A stretch of DNA of 64,000 bases from positions 23,864,637 through 23,928,636 of the forward strand of contig NC_053146.1 in the NCBI RefSeq assembly GCF_016808335.1, given 5' to 3'. How positions within the stretch are numbered: position 1 is the stretch's first letter; every line of letters begins with the position of its first letter. This document shows positions 52,235-63,000 of this stretch, one piece after another. The notes beneath the pieces were generated by a model. It was not told the DNA's origin, ran no database searches, and was given only the letters and a program-made list of their open reading frames with translations. The DNA comes from Panicum virgatum. Taxonomy: Eukaryota > Streptophyta > Magnoliopsida > Poales > Poaceae. The translations under genes and the position numbers were made by a program.

Positions 52235-52470
52235 TTTGAAGTACTAAATGAAATTTATTTACAAAACTTTTTGCACAGATGTGTTGTAAATCGCGAGACG
52301 AATATAATGATGCTAATTAATTCATGATTAATTAATAATTAGCGGATGATTACTGTAGCATCACTGTTGCAAATCATGGATTAAGTAGGCTCATTAGATT
52401 CGTCTCGCGATTTACAGCCCATCTATGCAAAATTTTTTGTAAATAGACTTCATTTAGTACTCCATACATG
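52235..52470. mobile_element. Palindromic MITE nested in the CACTA-like element
   Basis: Long imperfect inverted repeat: GAAGTACTAAATGAA, TTTACAAAACTTTTTGCA and TGTAAATCGCGAGACGAAT on the left are mirrored by ATTCGTCTCGCGATTTACA, TGCAAAATTTTTTGTAAA and TTCATTTAGTACTC on the right. Would fold as a long hairpin. Confidence 0.75.
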
Positions 52471-52979
52471 TGTCAAAACATTCGATGTGATGATTTTTTT
52501 TTTGCGTTTACGAGATTTATGGGGTGGGAAAAACAGGGGCCTTGTCTTCTTTTTCTCTTCCTGCAGCAGGAATGAGCACGTTCTTGCGGCCTGGTGGATG
52601 CAGGACGGGGACGTCTACAGCACGGAGGCCTCCTGCGACGTACTGCGGCGCGCGGCAGGTGCGGCAGCAGCCCGCGGCGCGGGGGTGCGGCGACGGCGTG
52701 CGGCGGCGGTGCATCCCCTGCTCAGCTGCTGGCACACGGCGCTGGCCGGCGGGCGCTGTCGCAGAGGCTGGCCGGCGGGCGGAGCCTGCACGACGGCCAC
52801 CGGAAGCGGCTTGCGCGGCGGCCAGAGCAGTGGGTAGCCGTGGATCTAGGCGACGGCAGAGCTCACGGCGGGCATGGCGGCGGCGGAGCTCACTCTGGGC
52901 ATGGCGGTGGGCATGGCGGCCCCGCGCCGAGCGCCGGCCTCTCCAGGTCCAGATCCGGCCTCCGCAGCGGCGCATCGGC

Positions 52980-53290
52980 GGCGGCGGCGTGGACGCGCAG
53001 CAGCGGCGGCGGCCTGGACGCCTGCTCGCCGGGACGCGCAGCAGCGGCGGCGGCCTGGACGCCTGGACGCGCGGCGGCGGCGGCGCCGTGGATGCGCAGT
53101 GGGGGCGGCGCCGTGGACGTGCAGCGGTGGCGCCGTCGACGCGCGGCCGCGACGCGGTGGCGCGGCGGCGCGGATGTGCGGCCACGGTGGCGACAGCGGC
53201 GTGGCCGCGCCCTGGATGCGCGGTGGCTGCGGTGCCGTGGACGCGCGGCAGCGACGACCTGGACGCGCAGTGGCGGCGACGTGGACGAGC
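52980..53290 (+). repeat. GC-rich short-period repeats
   Basis: CCTGGACGC, GGACGCGCAGC and GGCGGCGGC recur many times. Open in several frames purely by composition. Confidence 0.6.
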
Positions 53291-53503
53291 AGCGGCGATT
53301 TTTTTTTAAAAAAATTAATTGATTACTAGGGGCGGGTGAGGTGATGGGGTGACCCGTCTCCGGAAATACATTTTTAGCGGCGGATAATGTACCCGCACTT
53401 GCAAATAGCTATTTTTAGCTGCGAAAAGCATGGGCGGGTTAGGCGTCCGTCCCTAAAAATATTATTTCACCCGCCTCTACAAACATTTTATGTAGTAGTA
53501 GTT

Positions 53504-53849
53504 TCACCTAGTTTCCTAACTTCTCAAATCGTGCATCTAGATTCGTAAACCGTGTCAAGTGCTCCATCCAAAATTCCAAACGAAGCCAATGTGGCCCACA
53601 TGGTGCCACGGTGACAAACATTTTTTAAAAAAACTACTTGCATAATCTTATATTCCCAAAATTGCTCCTTGCTCTCTCCCGCTCCAGTCTCTTTCTCTTG
53701 CTCTCAGCTTGAGCGGCGGTGCGGCAAAGTGCAGCGGATGCTCCGGTGCACAGTGGTAGTGGCCGCGGTGAGATCCCACCCGGTGGACTGTATCATATTG
53801 TTGAGCATTGACTTGGAGAAGGACTGAATCGACTTGACGGTGACACGGT
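53504..53849. other. Unassigned DNA
   Basis: No gene recognised. A minus frame (53793-54029, EVWLHPSRTLTLLDDLQLTG) looks somewhat protein-like but matches nothing I know. Confidence 0.35.
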
Positions 53850-54567
53850 GTGGCGGAGCGCGGTGAGGAAGTGTGTTGGGTTGAGGCCGGTGAGTTGGAG
53901 GTCATCGAGCAACGTGAGGGTCCGGCTCGGGTGGAGCCACACCTCCAGGGCGCACCCGGTGCGGAGCTCGGAGGTGGGGGAGGCCCTGGCGCCCTCGGCC
54001 TCGGCGTCCGAGATGGCCTCGGGCGTCACCTCCCCTGGCGGCTGGCAGCAGCCGCTCCGTCACCTCCTGCCGCTCCCCTAGCGGACCTGCCTTGCCATGG
54101 AAGCGCAGATCGCGGCCCCCTGTTCAGTGCGCACCCGCTCTCCGGCAAGCACCTCCACAATGTCCGCACCGAGCACGACCTCGCGCTCGCCGACATCGAC
54201 CGCACTGAGGGTAGCAACCCTATCCAGGGTTTTTAATTCCGGTATGAAAACAAAATCAGCCATCACCGATAAAGTCGAAATATCGGGAATATCGGGATTT
54301 TCTATTTTTATTTTTTATGTTTACTTTTTAAATTTATTTTTTAGTGAAACAAATATTCAAAAAATCAATTTCGGCCGGTAAAAAAAATATCGGACCCCGC
54401 CGATAAAACCGAAATATCGGGTATACCGCGAAATTTCGAGCGATATTGTGAACCCCTATCGTGGTCGCTGACCTCCACCTCCTCTTCGCGTTTCTCGCCA
54501 CGCACGCCGGCCGCGGCAACGACGCCCTGCGCATCTACGAGGAGGTCGTGCCGACGACGCACCATAT
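53850..54567 (+). pseudogene. Unidentified open frame split by insertions, 5' part
   Basis: One frame runs 53850-54223, is interrupted by the MITE at 54224-54450, and resumes from about 54451 (VVADLHLLFAFLATHAGRG, then ALRIYEEVV) to the solo LTR at 54568. It reopens in the same phase after that LTR at 58458. The part from about 54107 (GKHLHNVRTEHDLALADID) looks the most protein-like. Not recognised; Ala/Leu-rich segments are compatible with a plant helical-repeat protein, but that is a guess. GC-rich DNA tends to stay open by chance. Confidence 0.35.
54224..54450. mobile_element. hAT-like MITE
   Basis: 227 bp starting CCAGGGTTTTTAATTCCGG and ending CGAGCGATATTGTG, rich in AATATCGGG/CCGATA motifs. 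Flanks AACCCTAT (54216-54223) and AACCCCTAT (54451-54459) form an 8-bp duplication with a one-base indel, as for hAT-type insertions. Confidence 0.6.
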
Positions 54568-57500
54568 TGTGGTAGCCCCGCCCGACATAAACCGGCTTAA
54601 GTGCGCTAACCATCATCAAAACGACAATCAGGGTTAACACACACTTAAAACGGAGCAATCCGGCAGTGCTGTCGGGTAAAATCCCGATAAAACCACTTAA
54701 ACCTGGATCGAACAAAGCAGCATAACTCACACGAAGGCGAGTCCAGAGATTACAACACCTCACAATATATTACAACACATAGAGTTTAACATGACTTCAG
54801 GATTACAAACCAAGTTCCAAATTTAACGAAGTACTTTTCAAAGCCAACACATAAGAAGTTCAACAGAGTCCTTTATTTTAGCGGAAAGTACACACGAGAA
54901 CTAACGACGAAAGGGGTGTCACGATGAAGCCCGGTTCGTGACATCACTCGCTCTTGTCATCGTTGGCCGGGGACAGATCCCACTCCACGGACCAACCAGG
55001 CGGGAGGGTGCAAGGCCAGGTCAAACTGGCAATCATGTCCTCAAAAGTATTTCCTGAAACAAAATGAGCCACAAGCAAGGCTGAGTATTCTAATACTCAG
55101 CAAGGCTTACCCGACTGAGGGCATACTTAGCCCTTTATCTAGACATGCAAGGCTTTTGGCTTGAGGGGTTTGTTTTGCCGAAAAGCAGTAGAGAGTAGAT
55201 TCTTAATTTCATATTTTAGCTTTCAGGTTCTAGTTCAATTAACCATTCTAGGTGAGCATCTATCCAATAGCATACATGGTGGAAACAATTATATTTCATC
55301 AATCAACCAACCAAATTCATCATCATCATCTTCCACTTCTTACTCTATGTGGCAAAAGGGTTAAGCAGTCTCAATAACCGGTGAGAAACGGACGATTCGA
55401 ATCGAATTTGTTAACCTGGCCAGGCAGACCTAAACACACGTCACGTGGTTACTCACAGAGTCACACGTGCAACTCTTCCCTTCAATTCCCGCTTCACGGA
55501 ACAGGCCCACCGCTCTCAAGTACAGCAGTACGACGACTCTGTACTCGCCATTAGCTAGATGTGAACGAGTTCAAGACGGTGGGGAGTATATTCCGGCTGC
55601 GGTTCAATCCAGTACTTAAGCTTACCGATTACCATATTCTCGGCATGTGATTAGTACGTTCAAACGCTTAACCACCACTACCACACACTGCGGCCTTATC
55701 ACTTTTCACTAAACAGACGGGGCATCCAGAGTATCACGACCCCGCCTGTAGACCTTATAGTGGTAGCAAGTAGTAAACAATCAATTCCTATAATTTCTCG
55801 CGAGTGACCGGAAATCACTCGACTTCTACCGAACCATTAGCATAGCTAACTAGCGACCTACATATACTAGTGTTCAAGCATCGGTACCTAGGATCATGCA
55901 ACTAAGGTTTCAGTCAAATCCTGTAACTTAAATGCACAAGTAGATAGGAACAATAATAAGTTGCATAATTTAAAATAGAAGGACATGCTCCGGGGCTTGC
56001 CTTCCTGGGCGTAACTGGATCTGGGCTCTTCCGAAATCGGGTTCGGGTCTTGCGCAGCTTCAGTTAGATTAACTTGAGCTTCACGCTGCTCACTCTCGGA
56101 CTCGGGCACCAGCTTGTAAGTTCCGTTAGCGAGATTAGTAGTATCTATATGAGATGCAATGCACATGGGTAAGTCGTTGTGATGGTAAGAATTTATGAAT
56201 TATTTCACAATAAAGGTGTAATGCAAACAAAACCCGAAGTTAAAGAGTGAAACACTGTCATTCATATTTTACTGGGCAATCGTTTATAGAGTAGTAACTC
56301 AACATATCTAACTACACAAGACATCATGATCAACAGCACAAGAAAGCTATACTAACCTCCTAAACAAATGGGAGTAGTTTCATATGGCAATTAAAGCATG
56401 GTTGGTTAAATAAATCAACAACTCCGCACACATACAGTAATAAATTCAAAAAAAATTACTTCAAACAGAAGGTAAACAGAACTAGCTATCCTGCAAAATT
56501 CATCCCAAAACTTGTAGCCAATTATCCAGAACAATTCATGTAATCAGACAACACCTAGAACAAGATTGAATTATACAAGTTAGACCAGAGTATAAAACAA
56601 TCTCAAACTTTAACAATAGGTCTAAAAAGGGACTAAGTAGCTGCTGTGAATTTTTCAGGATTTATTATGCAAATAATTAAATAGGAGAAAATAAAAAAAA
56701 CATACAGCAGCTTAACAAGATTAATTTTTAGATCTTGCTCTAGTCATGAACTGGGGTTCAAACTTCATGGGCCAGCTAAACTATTCAAAAAGAACACTCA
56801 GAAATATTTTCAGGATTTATCATCAACAAAAACTATTTATCATAATTAGAGTCTACTAAATAAGGATTAAATCAAAGAATTAGCTACACATGAGAACTGA
56901 CCACAAAAGTTTTATAGCAACACTAGTGTCACGTGAACAAACCATCATAAAAATTTCAGAGCATAAAAAGGCTTCAAGAAATAATTAAGAAAAAGAATAA
57001 ACAACTAGCCTTTATGCACCTAGTAACATAAATCTAATTTTCCAGCAAAAAGTTTCAACTAACAACCATCATATTATGATTCTACTGCATAGAGATTTTC
57101 ATAAGAAATCCAGAACAACTAGATTTGCTATTTTACGAATTTTCTATGAATTTCTATTGAATTTCAAAGTTTACAGCTAAAAAATTACAAAGGGGCCCTT
57201 GCTGTTACTATTCAAATGAGTCACAAGCTATTCAAATAACCCCCCCGGGTTTCTGTTCTTCTCAACCCGAGGTCCCTGGCCGGGGTTTGAAACAGGGGAG
57301 GCGGCGGCGGCCGGATTCCAGCGCCTACGGCGGCCGGCGGCGAGGGGGAATAGGGGGAGGAGCAAGAGGAGGGCGAGAGGGACCTAGGGATGGGCTCAGT
57401 TGAGGCTGGGGTGGCCGGAGTGGGCGGCGCCGCGGAGAGGGGCGGCCGGCGGCGAACTGGGCCCGCGGCGGCGGCGTTCCGGCGGGCTAGGGCGTCGGCG

Positions 57501-58454
57501 AGCGGGTCGGGGAGCACCAACGGAGGGTGGGGGTGCTAGCTGCGGGGTTGGATGGGCGCGAGGAAGGCCGGAGGAGGGAGCTCCGCGGAAGCCTAGGGGG
57601 GGCGGCGCTAATGGCAGGCGGCGGCGGCTCTGGACGCTGCTGAGGGCTCAGCTCGGCGCGTGGAGCAGGGAGGGGAGCAGAGGGGGAGGGAGGAGGCCCG
57701 TTTGCGCAGCAAGGGGAGGGAGGAGAGCCAGGCGAGGGCGCGAGCGGGCTGGGGAAATGGTGCACGGCACGGCTCGGCTCGTTTGTCGCCGTGGCACGCC
57801 GACGACAGTCCTCGGTGTGCGCGTAGGGAGGGAGTGCCGCGTGGAGAGGCCGAGAAGCATCGCGGAGGAGCCAAGGACGGGGCGAGGTGAGCACGGCGCG
57901 TGGCCAGCGACCTTGACCCGGACGGCGACCTCGGCTCAGCAGAAACAGGGGAGGGAGAGAGAGAGAAGAGAGAGAGAGAGAGATAGAGAGAAATGGAGTT
58001 TGACTGATTCAATTTCAAAATTTTCTCAAAAATTTCCTTTTGAAACATAGAAAACTTCGAATACGAAAGTTGTAGAGAACTTAAAAACCTACAACTTTTA
58101 TTTCAGAAACAAGTTTAAACCAGCAAAGGTTTAAAAGTCATTTTAAATTTTCGAAAACTACAAATCAAACAACTTATCATTTCATGCGATTTTCATCATT
58201 TGTACCCCTAGAGTTCAACTGGACATTTACAATTCTTTTCATGGTGAACATGTCTATTCATTTTCATATGCCTATTTGCCTTGGTGTGAAAGTTATTTGA
58301 GGTTCCTGACCTATGCACATATACACACATACATATGCACACATATAAGTTATTTTCCAAAAAGAAATGCATAATTTGAAATTCTCTTATTTATTAAGCA
58401 TGAAATCATGTTTAAGATTTCTTGATTAGTATTTTAAAACTCTGAGATGTCACA
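54568..58454 (-). repeat. Tekay/Del-like gypsy solo LTR, 3.9 kb
   Basis: The plus strand reads TGTGGTAGCC..GAGATGTCACA; the minus strand starts TGTGACATCTC, a typical start of long chromovirus LTRs. Perfect 5-bp target duplication CATAT (54563-54567, 58455-58459). No coding interior, hence a solo LTR from recombination. It shares block order with 60074-64000: a palindrome CTGAGTATTCTAATACTCAG (55081), CTAGACATGCAAGGCTTTT, ATGCTCCGGGGCTTGCCTTC (55985), an AT-rich middle, then a GC-rich part (57240-57960). Confidence 0.85.
55081..55100. repeat. Conserved palindrome in the Tekay/Del-like LTR
   Basis: CTGAGTATTCTAATACTCAG, nine-base stems, flanked on both sides by GCAAGG. Present at the equivalent place in the second LTR (60571-60590). 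Confidence 0.8.
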
Positions 58455-58866
58455 CATATGCTCTTCCTCCTTGGCGGACGGGAGTGCGGCGAGGCTAGCG
58501 CAGGATGTGGCCGCATCAACTTTGTTGGTCGCCAACCTCGGAGCCACCTGCTATTATGGGGAGGAGCAGGATGGCCACGCGCCCAGCCGCACCATGCCGC
58601 AGCCATGGCCTGGGACACCACATCGAGCTTCGTCATCAAATCGAGCTCCGCGGCCACTGAATTGATCTCCACCGCCTCCAAATCGAGCTCACCGCGCCTT
58701 CTTTGCTCTGTCCATCGTTGTGGTAGCTCGTCGTTGTTCGCCCCCTTCACCGGCTTGAGCCAAGGCTCGCTGGCTGAGATGCGGGCCAGGGCGAGCGGAG
58801 GACGAGGAGCAGCAACACTGGCGTTCCCCTCAGGAAGCTCGGGTAGAATCATGGGGAGGGGGGAGA
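58455..58866 (+). pseudogene. Unidentified open frame, 3' part
   Basis: Continues the frame of 53850-54567 across the solo LTR: MLFLLGGRECGEAS at 58458, staying open into the next LTR. Ser/Ala-rich, no domain recognised. Confidence 0.3.
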
Positions 58867-59182
58867 TGTTATATTGTGATCCAAATTCTGTACAAGAAAA
58901 AAGAAAAAATGCCAACTTCTGACGGAGCGGAGCGAAGGCCCGTCGCTGGGAGGCTTGGGCCGGAGCATATACCCTAGATTAAGGTTTGCTCCACAGTTCA
59001 TTATTCCTCTTGTAAGCCGCCGCTAGGCGTTGTAAACACACACCCGATATAGTGAAGTTCTTGCTGGCTGGCGCCCGTGGTTTTTACCCTTCGCATTGGA
59101 GGGATTTTCCACGTTAAATCTCGTGTCTTTCTGCGATTTAATCTTTCTGTTCTTCGTCGTTTGTTCGTCGTTGCTTCTAACA
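58867..59182 (+). repeat. Solo LTR related to the 16581-21490 copia element
   Basis: Starts TGTTATATTGTGATCCAAAT and ends CTTCTAACA like the copia LTRs. The right half (GCCGCCGCTAGGCGTTGTAA, GCATTGGAGGGATTTTCC) is near identical; the left half from about 58891 is different sequence. 316 bp against 383. Flanks GGAGA and GAGGA do not match exactly. Confidence 0.75.
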
Positions 59183-60073
59183 GAGGAGAGAGAACGTTCA
59201 GGGCCGTACCGGCAAATCCGGGGGCTCCTGTGCGAAATAATGGATTGGATCCTATTGGACTCTAGTGGTCTAGTAATAACTGATAACTACAATAATAATG
59301 ACATATATGCTATAATGTAGTACATATAAACAAAATGTTTCAATAATTACCATATCTAGTCGGAGTCACGACGCGGCCGCCGCCGACGTCGTCAGTGCAG
59401 ACTACGGTCTAGCGGTCTACCGTCTGGGTGGACGGTGGTGGTCAGTGAGGTTGTGCTACCATGAATACTAGCGTGGCGGGTGGCGGCGCACTGTGGCAGG
59501 TTGGCACTCGGCAGGATCGCAAATACCACGCGACAGCAGCCGGCAAGCGCGATGTGTGAAAGGAAGCAGCAAGCGATACATAGGATTCATCTTCCAGAAG
59601 CAATTTGGACCATGTTTTGTCACAAATTGCACCAACAATCAACTAAATTAAAGTATGTGCATCATTATACTTAATGTATATCTAGTATTTTGGGAGGCCC
59701 TTTGATTTGGGGGCTTGTGCGATCGCACAGCTTGCACGTGCCAAAAAACGGGCCTGAGAACATTAAGTGAATGATGACAGAATTTAGAGGCTTGTTTTGC
59801 AAATGTTTGCAACCATGGCACCCATATGGAATGCCATGTTAGTTTTGCGCATTTGGGACTTTGGATGGAACACTAACACGGTTTAAGGATTAAAGATTCA
59901 GATGCATGATTTAAGAGTTTAGGGATCTTGATGAAACTTTGGGACAAATTTGAGGATCTGCGGTCAATGTACTCTTTTAATAATACCAAAATTTTCTCAA
60001 ACAATTAATAAATTTGGATGAGGACCAATATACATCGGAGACGACTAGTTTACGGCCGCTCATAGATATATTA
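59183..60073. other. Unassigned DNA between LTRs
   Basis: No gene recognised. 59770-59960 resembles non-coding fragments common around grass repeats. Confidence 0.4.
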
Positions 60074-63000
60074 TGTGGCGGAACCACCCAAACTAACTGG
60101 GCCCGGGTGCACTGATCTTTGTTGCTAGGCAACTCTGACCCAAATCGGCACGCACCGGTAGTTCCTCGAGTGAAGCCTCGATTAAAGCCACGCTATTCCA
60201 GGATCAGCAGACAACACTCACACGAAGGTGAGCCCAGAGATTACAACACAAACCAATTCATACATCTCAGAGTGATTGCAGCGGAAAGAAATTTTATTAC
60301 AAACCATGTTCAGAGTAGCAAGTACGGCGGAGTTACAACTACTCAATTATTTAAGTCTCATGTTCAGCGAAAGTAGTAAAGATAACTAGCGAGATAACGT
60401 GACGCATCGGTAAAGCCCGTACAAATGCGTCACTCAGCGGGAGGGTGATTAGCACCAGCTGAAGGGCCATCCCACTCAACAGACCAACCCGGAGGCAGAG
60501 TACAAGGCCAAGTAAGACTCGCAAACAGATCTTCAAAGTTAGTACCTGAAAAACAGTGCCACAAGCAAGGCTGAGTATACTAATACTCAGCAAGACTGAC
60601 CCGTCACCGGATATAACATAGTCCGATAACTAGACATGCAAGGCTTTTTGGTTGGTGGGGTTTGTTTTGCCAAAAACGCCACTAAATGTTGATCCTTATT
60701 TTCAGATTTTATTTAGCCATCTTCTAGTTAGATTAACCATTCTAAGTTTGCATCCAACTCTACACAAACATGGTAGAGCAATCATTTAATCAACCAGCAG
60801 TATTATCATCATCATGTTCCACTTGTTACTCTATGTGACCGAAATCATTAAGCAATCTCATGCCGTGAGAGGCGGACGATTCCGAATCGAATTTCAACCT
60901 GGCCAGGGGAACCTAGACCATACGCATGGGGATTGACTTCGCTCCCGCCCACGCTACTTTTCCCCTTTCTTTCCAGTCCGTGGATCCGGCACACCCTCCC
61001 CGACTACAGAGTCCGACCACTCTGCACCCGTACGTCGCGACATAAAATAAACCCTACTTCTACCAGGAGGGTGCGAGATCGTTCCACTCGCCGGTCCAAT
61101 CAGGTACTTAAGCTTACCGATTACCATATTTCTCGGTATGTGGCTAGTACTTTCAAACGCTTAACAGAATGAGCCACACACCTCGACCTTAGCCATTTTT
61201 GACTATACCAGCGGGGTATCACAACTACACAACCCCGCCCGTTGTCCTTACATTTCAACAGGAAATAAAGTCAGTACAATTCCTATTGCTCGCGAGAGGC
61301 AGAGAACCACTCGACTTCTACCGTGCCTATTTAGCATGGCAACTAGTCGATAAAAAGATCCGGTATCAAACATAGGTTCCTATGGATCATGCATCTAGGG
61401 TTCTCGATCAACGCCTAGAGAACTTATATGCAGAAAACCAACTATTACCATACATTAGTAAATAGATAACAGAATGGTAATTCGGAAAAATAGTGGGATT
61501 ATGCTCCGGGGCTTGCCTTCTTGGGCACTGTCAGGCAGAAAAACTTCGGGGGCTTGGCCCAGGTCTTGAGACAAGTTAGTACAGTTCAGATTAATCTCCT
61601 GCTCCGCACGAGAGTCCGCGGGCACCAGTTCGTAGTCTCCGTCCGCGAGATTAACCGTTTCTATATGCAATGCAAGATTATGAGTTATTCATGGATAACA
61701 ATTTCTTTCCTTCACGATAAAGTTGTAGTCCACATAAGTTAATTTAGTGCCGATTTCACATTTCATTGCATGGGCAATCGTTTATAGAGTAGTAAGCATA
61801 ACTATGGTTATTCATGAATGAGTGGGGTTTTGGGTTTTCATTTTTAATTTCAACACATAACATGCTTTCATTATTTCTTAACATCACAACTACTAAAGAG
61901 CTAGTGATGAACACTAAAGTAACTCAGATTCAAAATAAGTAATTATGGTATAGATTTCAGCATTTAACCATAAAGCAAAAACTATAACTAATCATGCAAA
62001 TGGATTACTCTAGTTACTTCATATTTTTGTACAGAATGTTCCACATGGATTCTGATGCTACAAATTTTATGCAAGCAACTTCAAAGCATACACTCAGTAC
62101 TGAAATTTTTCCAGATTTTATACACTTATATAGCAGAGGTGATAAAAAGATTAAAAACGGCAAGCCATTAGCAAAGATTAAATCTACAGAAAGTTTTACT
62201 AAGGATTTGGTTCTCAAATTTTTACCAGAGACTAGTACTGAGTTAAACATACTCCAGAAAATTTTTCAAGATTTAACTCACTATACTAAATTAGTTATTC
62301 AGTTAACTTAACATGAGTTTGCATAATTTTCTCAAGATGTATTTGACCAGCATTGCATCTGAACTTTTTATCAAGGGTAGAACATACTCTAAGCAAGATC
62401 ATGCCCAAAAATAAAGATCAGAAACATTGTAGATTTCTCAGAACAAAAATAGTAACCCTAACCATAAGATGCTAAGCATGATTATTCGACAAAGCCAAAC
62501 TCAGTAACTGCAGCTCAAAATTTTTATATAGGGACACAGAGCTAAAAAGAGACTCCAGAAATAAATATGGATTTTTCCGAGCATAACAACTATATATGAG
62601 GAATTAAGTTGATTAAACAAGCATAAATCATGGTATATAGCAATTGAACTCTAATAAATTTGAAATTTAGAGAATTACAGGGATTCAGTGGCACAAGACT
62701 GTAGTAAAATTTTCAGAGCAAGTTCATGTACATATTTTCCAGAATTAAATCGAGAGTGCTAACAACAGATTAGAGAATCTTGATTGTTCTAACCTGATAA
62801 CTGTTTTGGTTTGATGTCATCTTTTTACTGTGATCTTAGATCCCATTAGTTATAACATATCCAAAAATCAATGTCATTTGATGAGCAGAACTTCATGAAC
62901 ATGCATAAGGTGATTTTCTTAATCTTTTCCCTAGATTAAATTCGGTTGAGTTTCTGCAAATGTGAATGTTACAAAATTTGTAGATTTTGTTACAAGGATT

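Larger units (their letters stand above)
51875..53500. mobile_element. Non-autonomous CACTA-like element
   Basis: The left end CACTAAAAAACGATTTGTAG pairs imperfectly with the right end CTACAAACATTTTATGTAGTA. Both flanks show GTT (51872-51874, 53501-53503), the three-base duplication expected for CACTA. Subterminal repeats of the form GGCGGGT..CCCATCACCCGCC occur near both ends (51930-52090, 53330-53480). The centre (52560-53310) is GC-rich with GGACGCGCAGCAGCGGCGG repeats and no transposase. A palindromic MITE lies inside at 52235-52470. Confidence 0.55.

Noticed and set aside
52517..53329. Long frames in the centre of the CACTA-like element
   Set aside because: Made of GC-rich short repeats; no transposase motif.
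57400..58050. 216-codon plus frame and minus counterparts
   Set aside because: Inside a Tekay/Del-like LTR with defined ends and target duplication; composition only.
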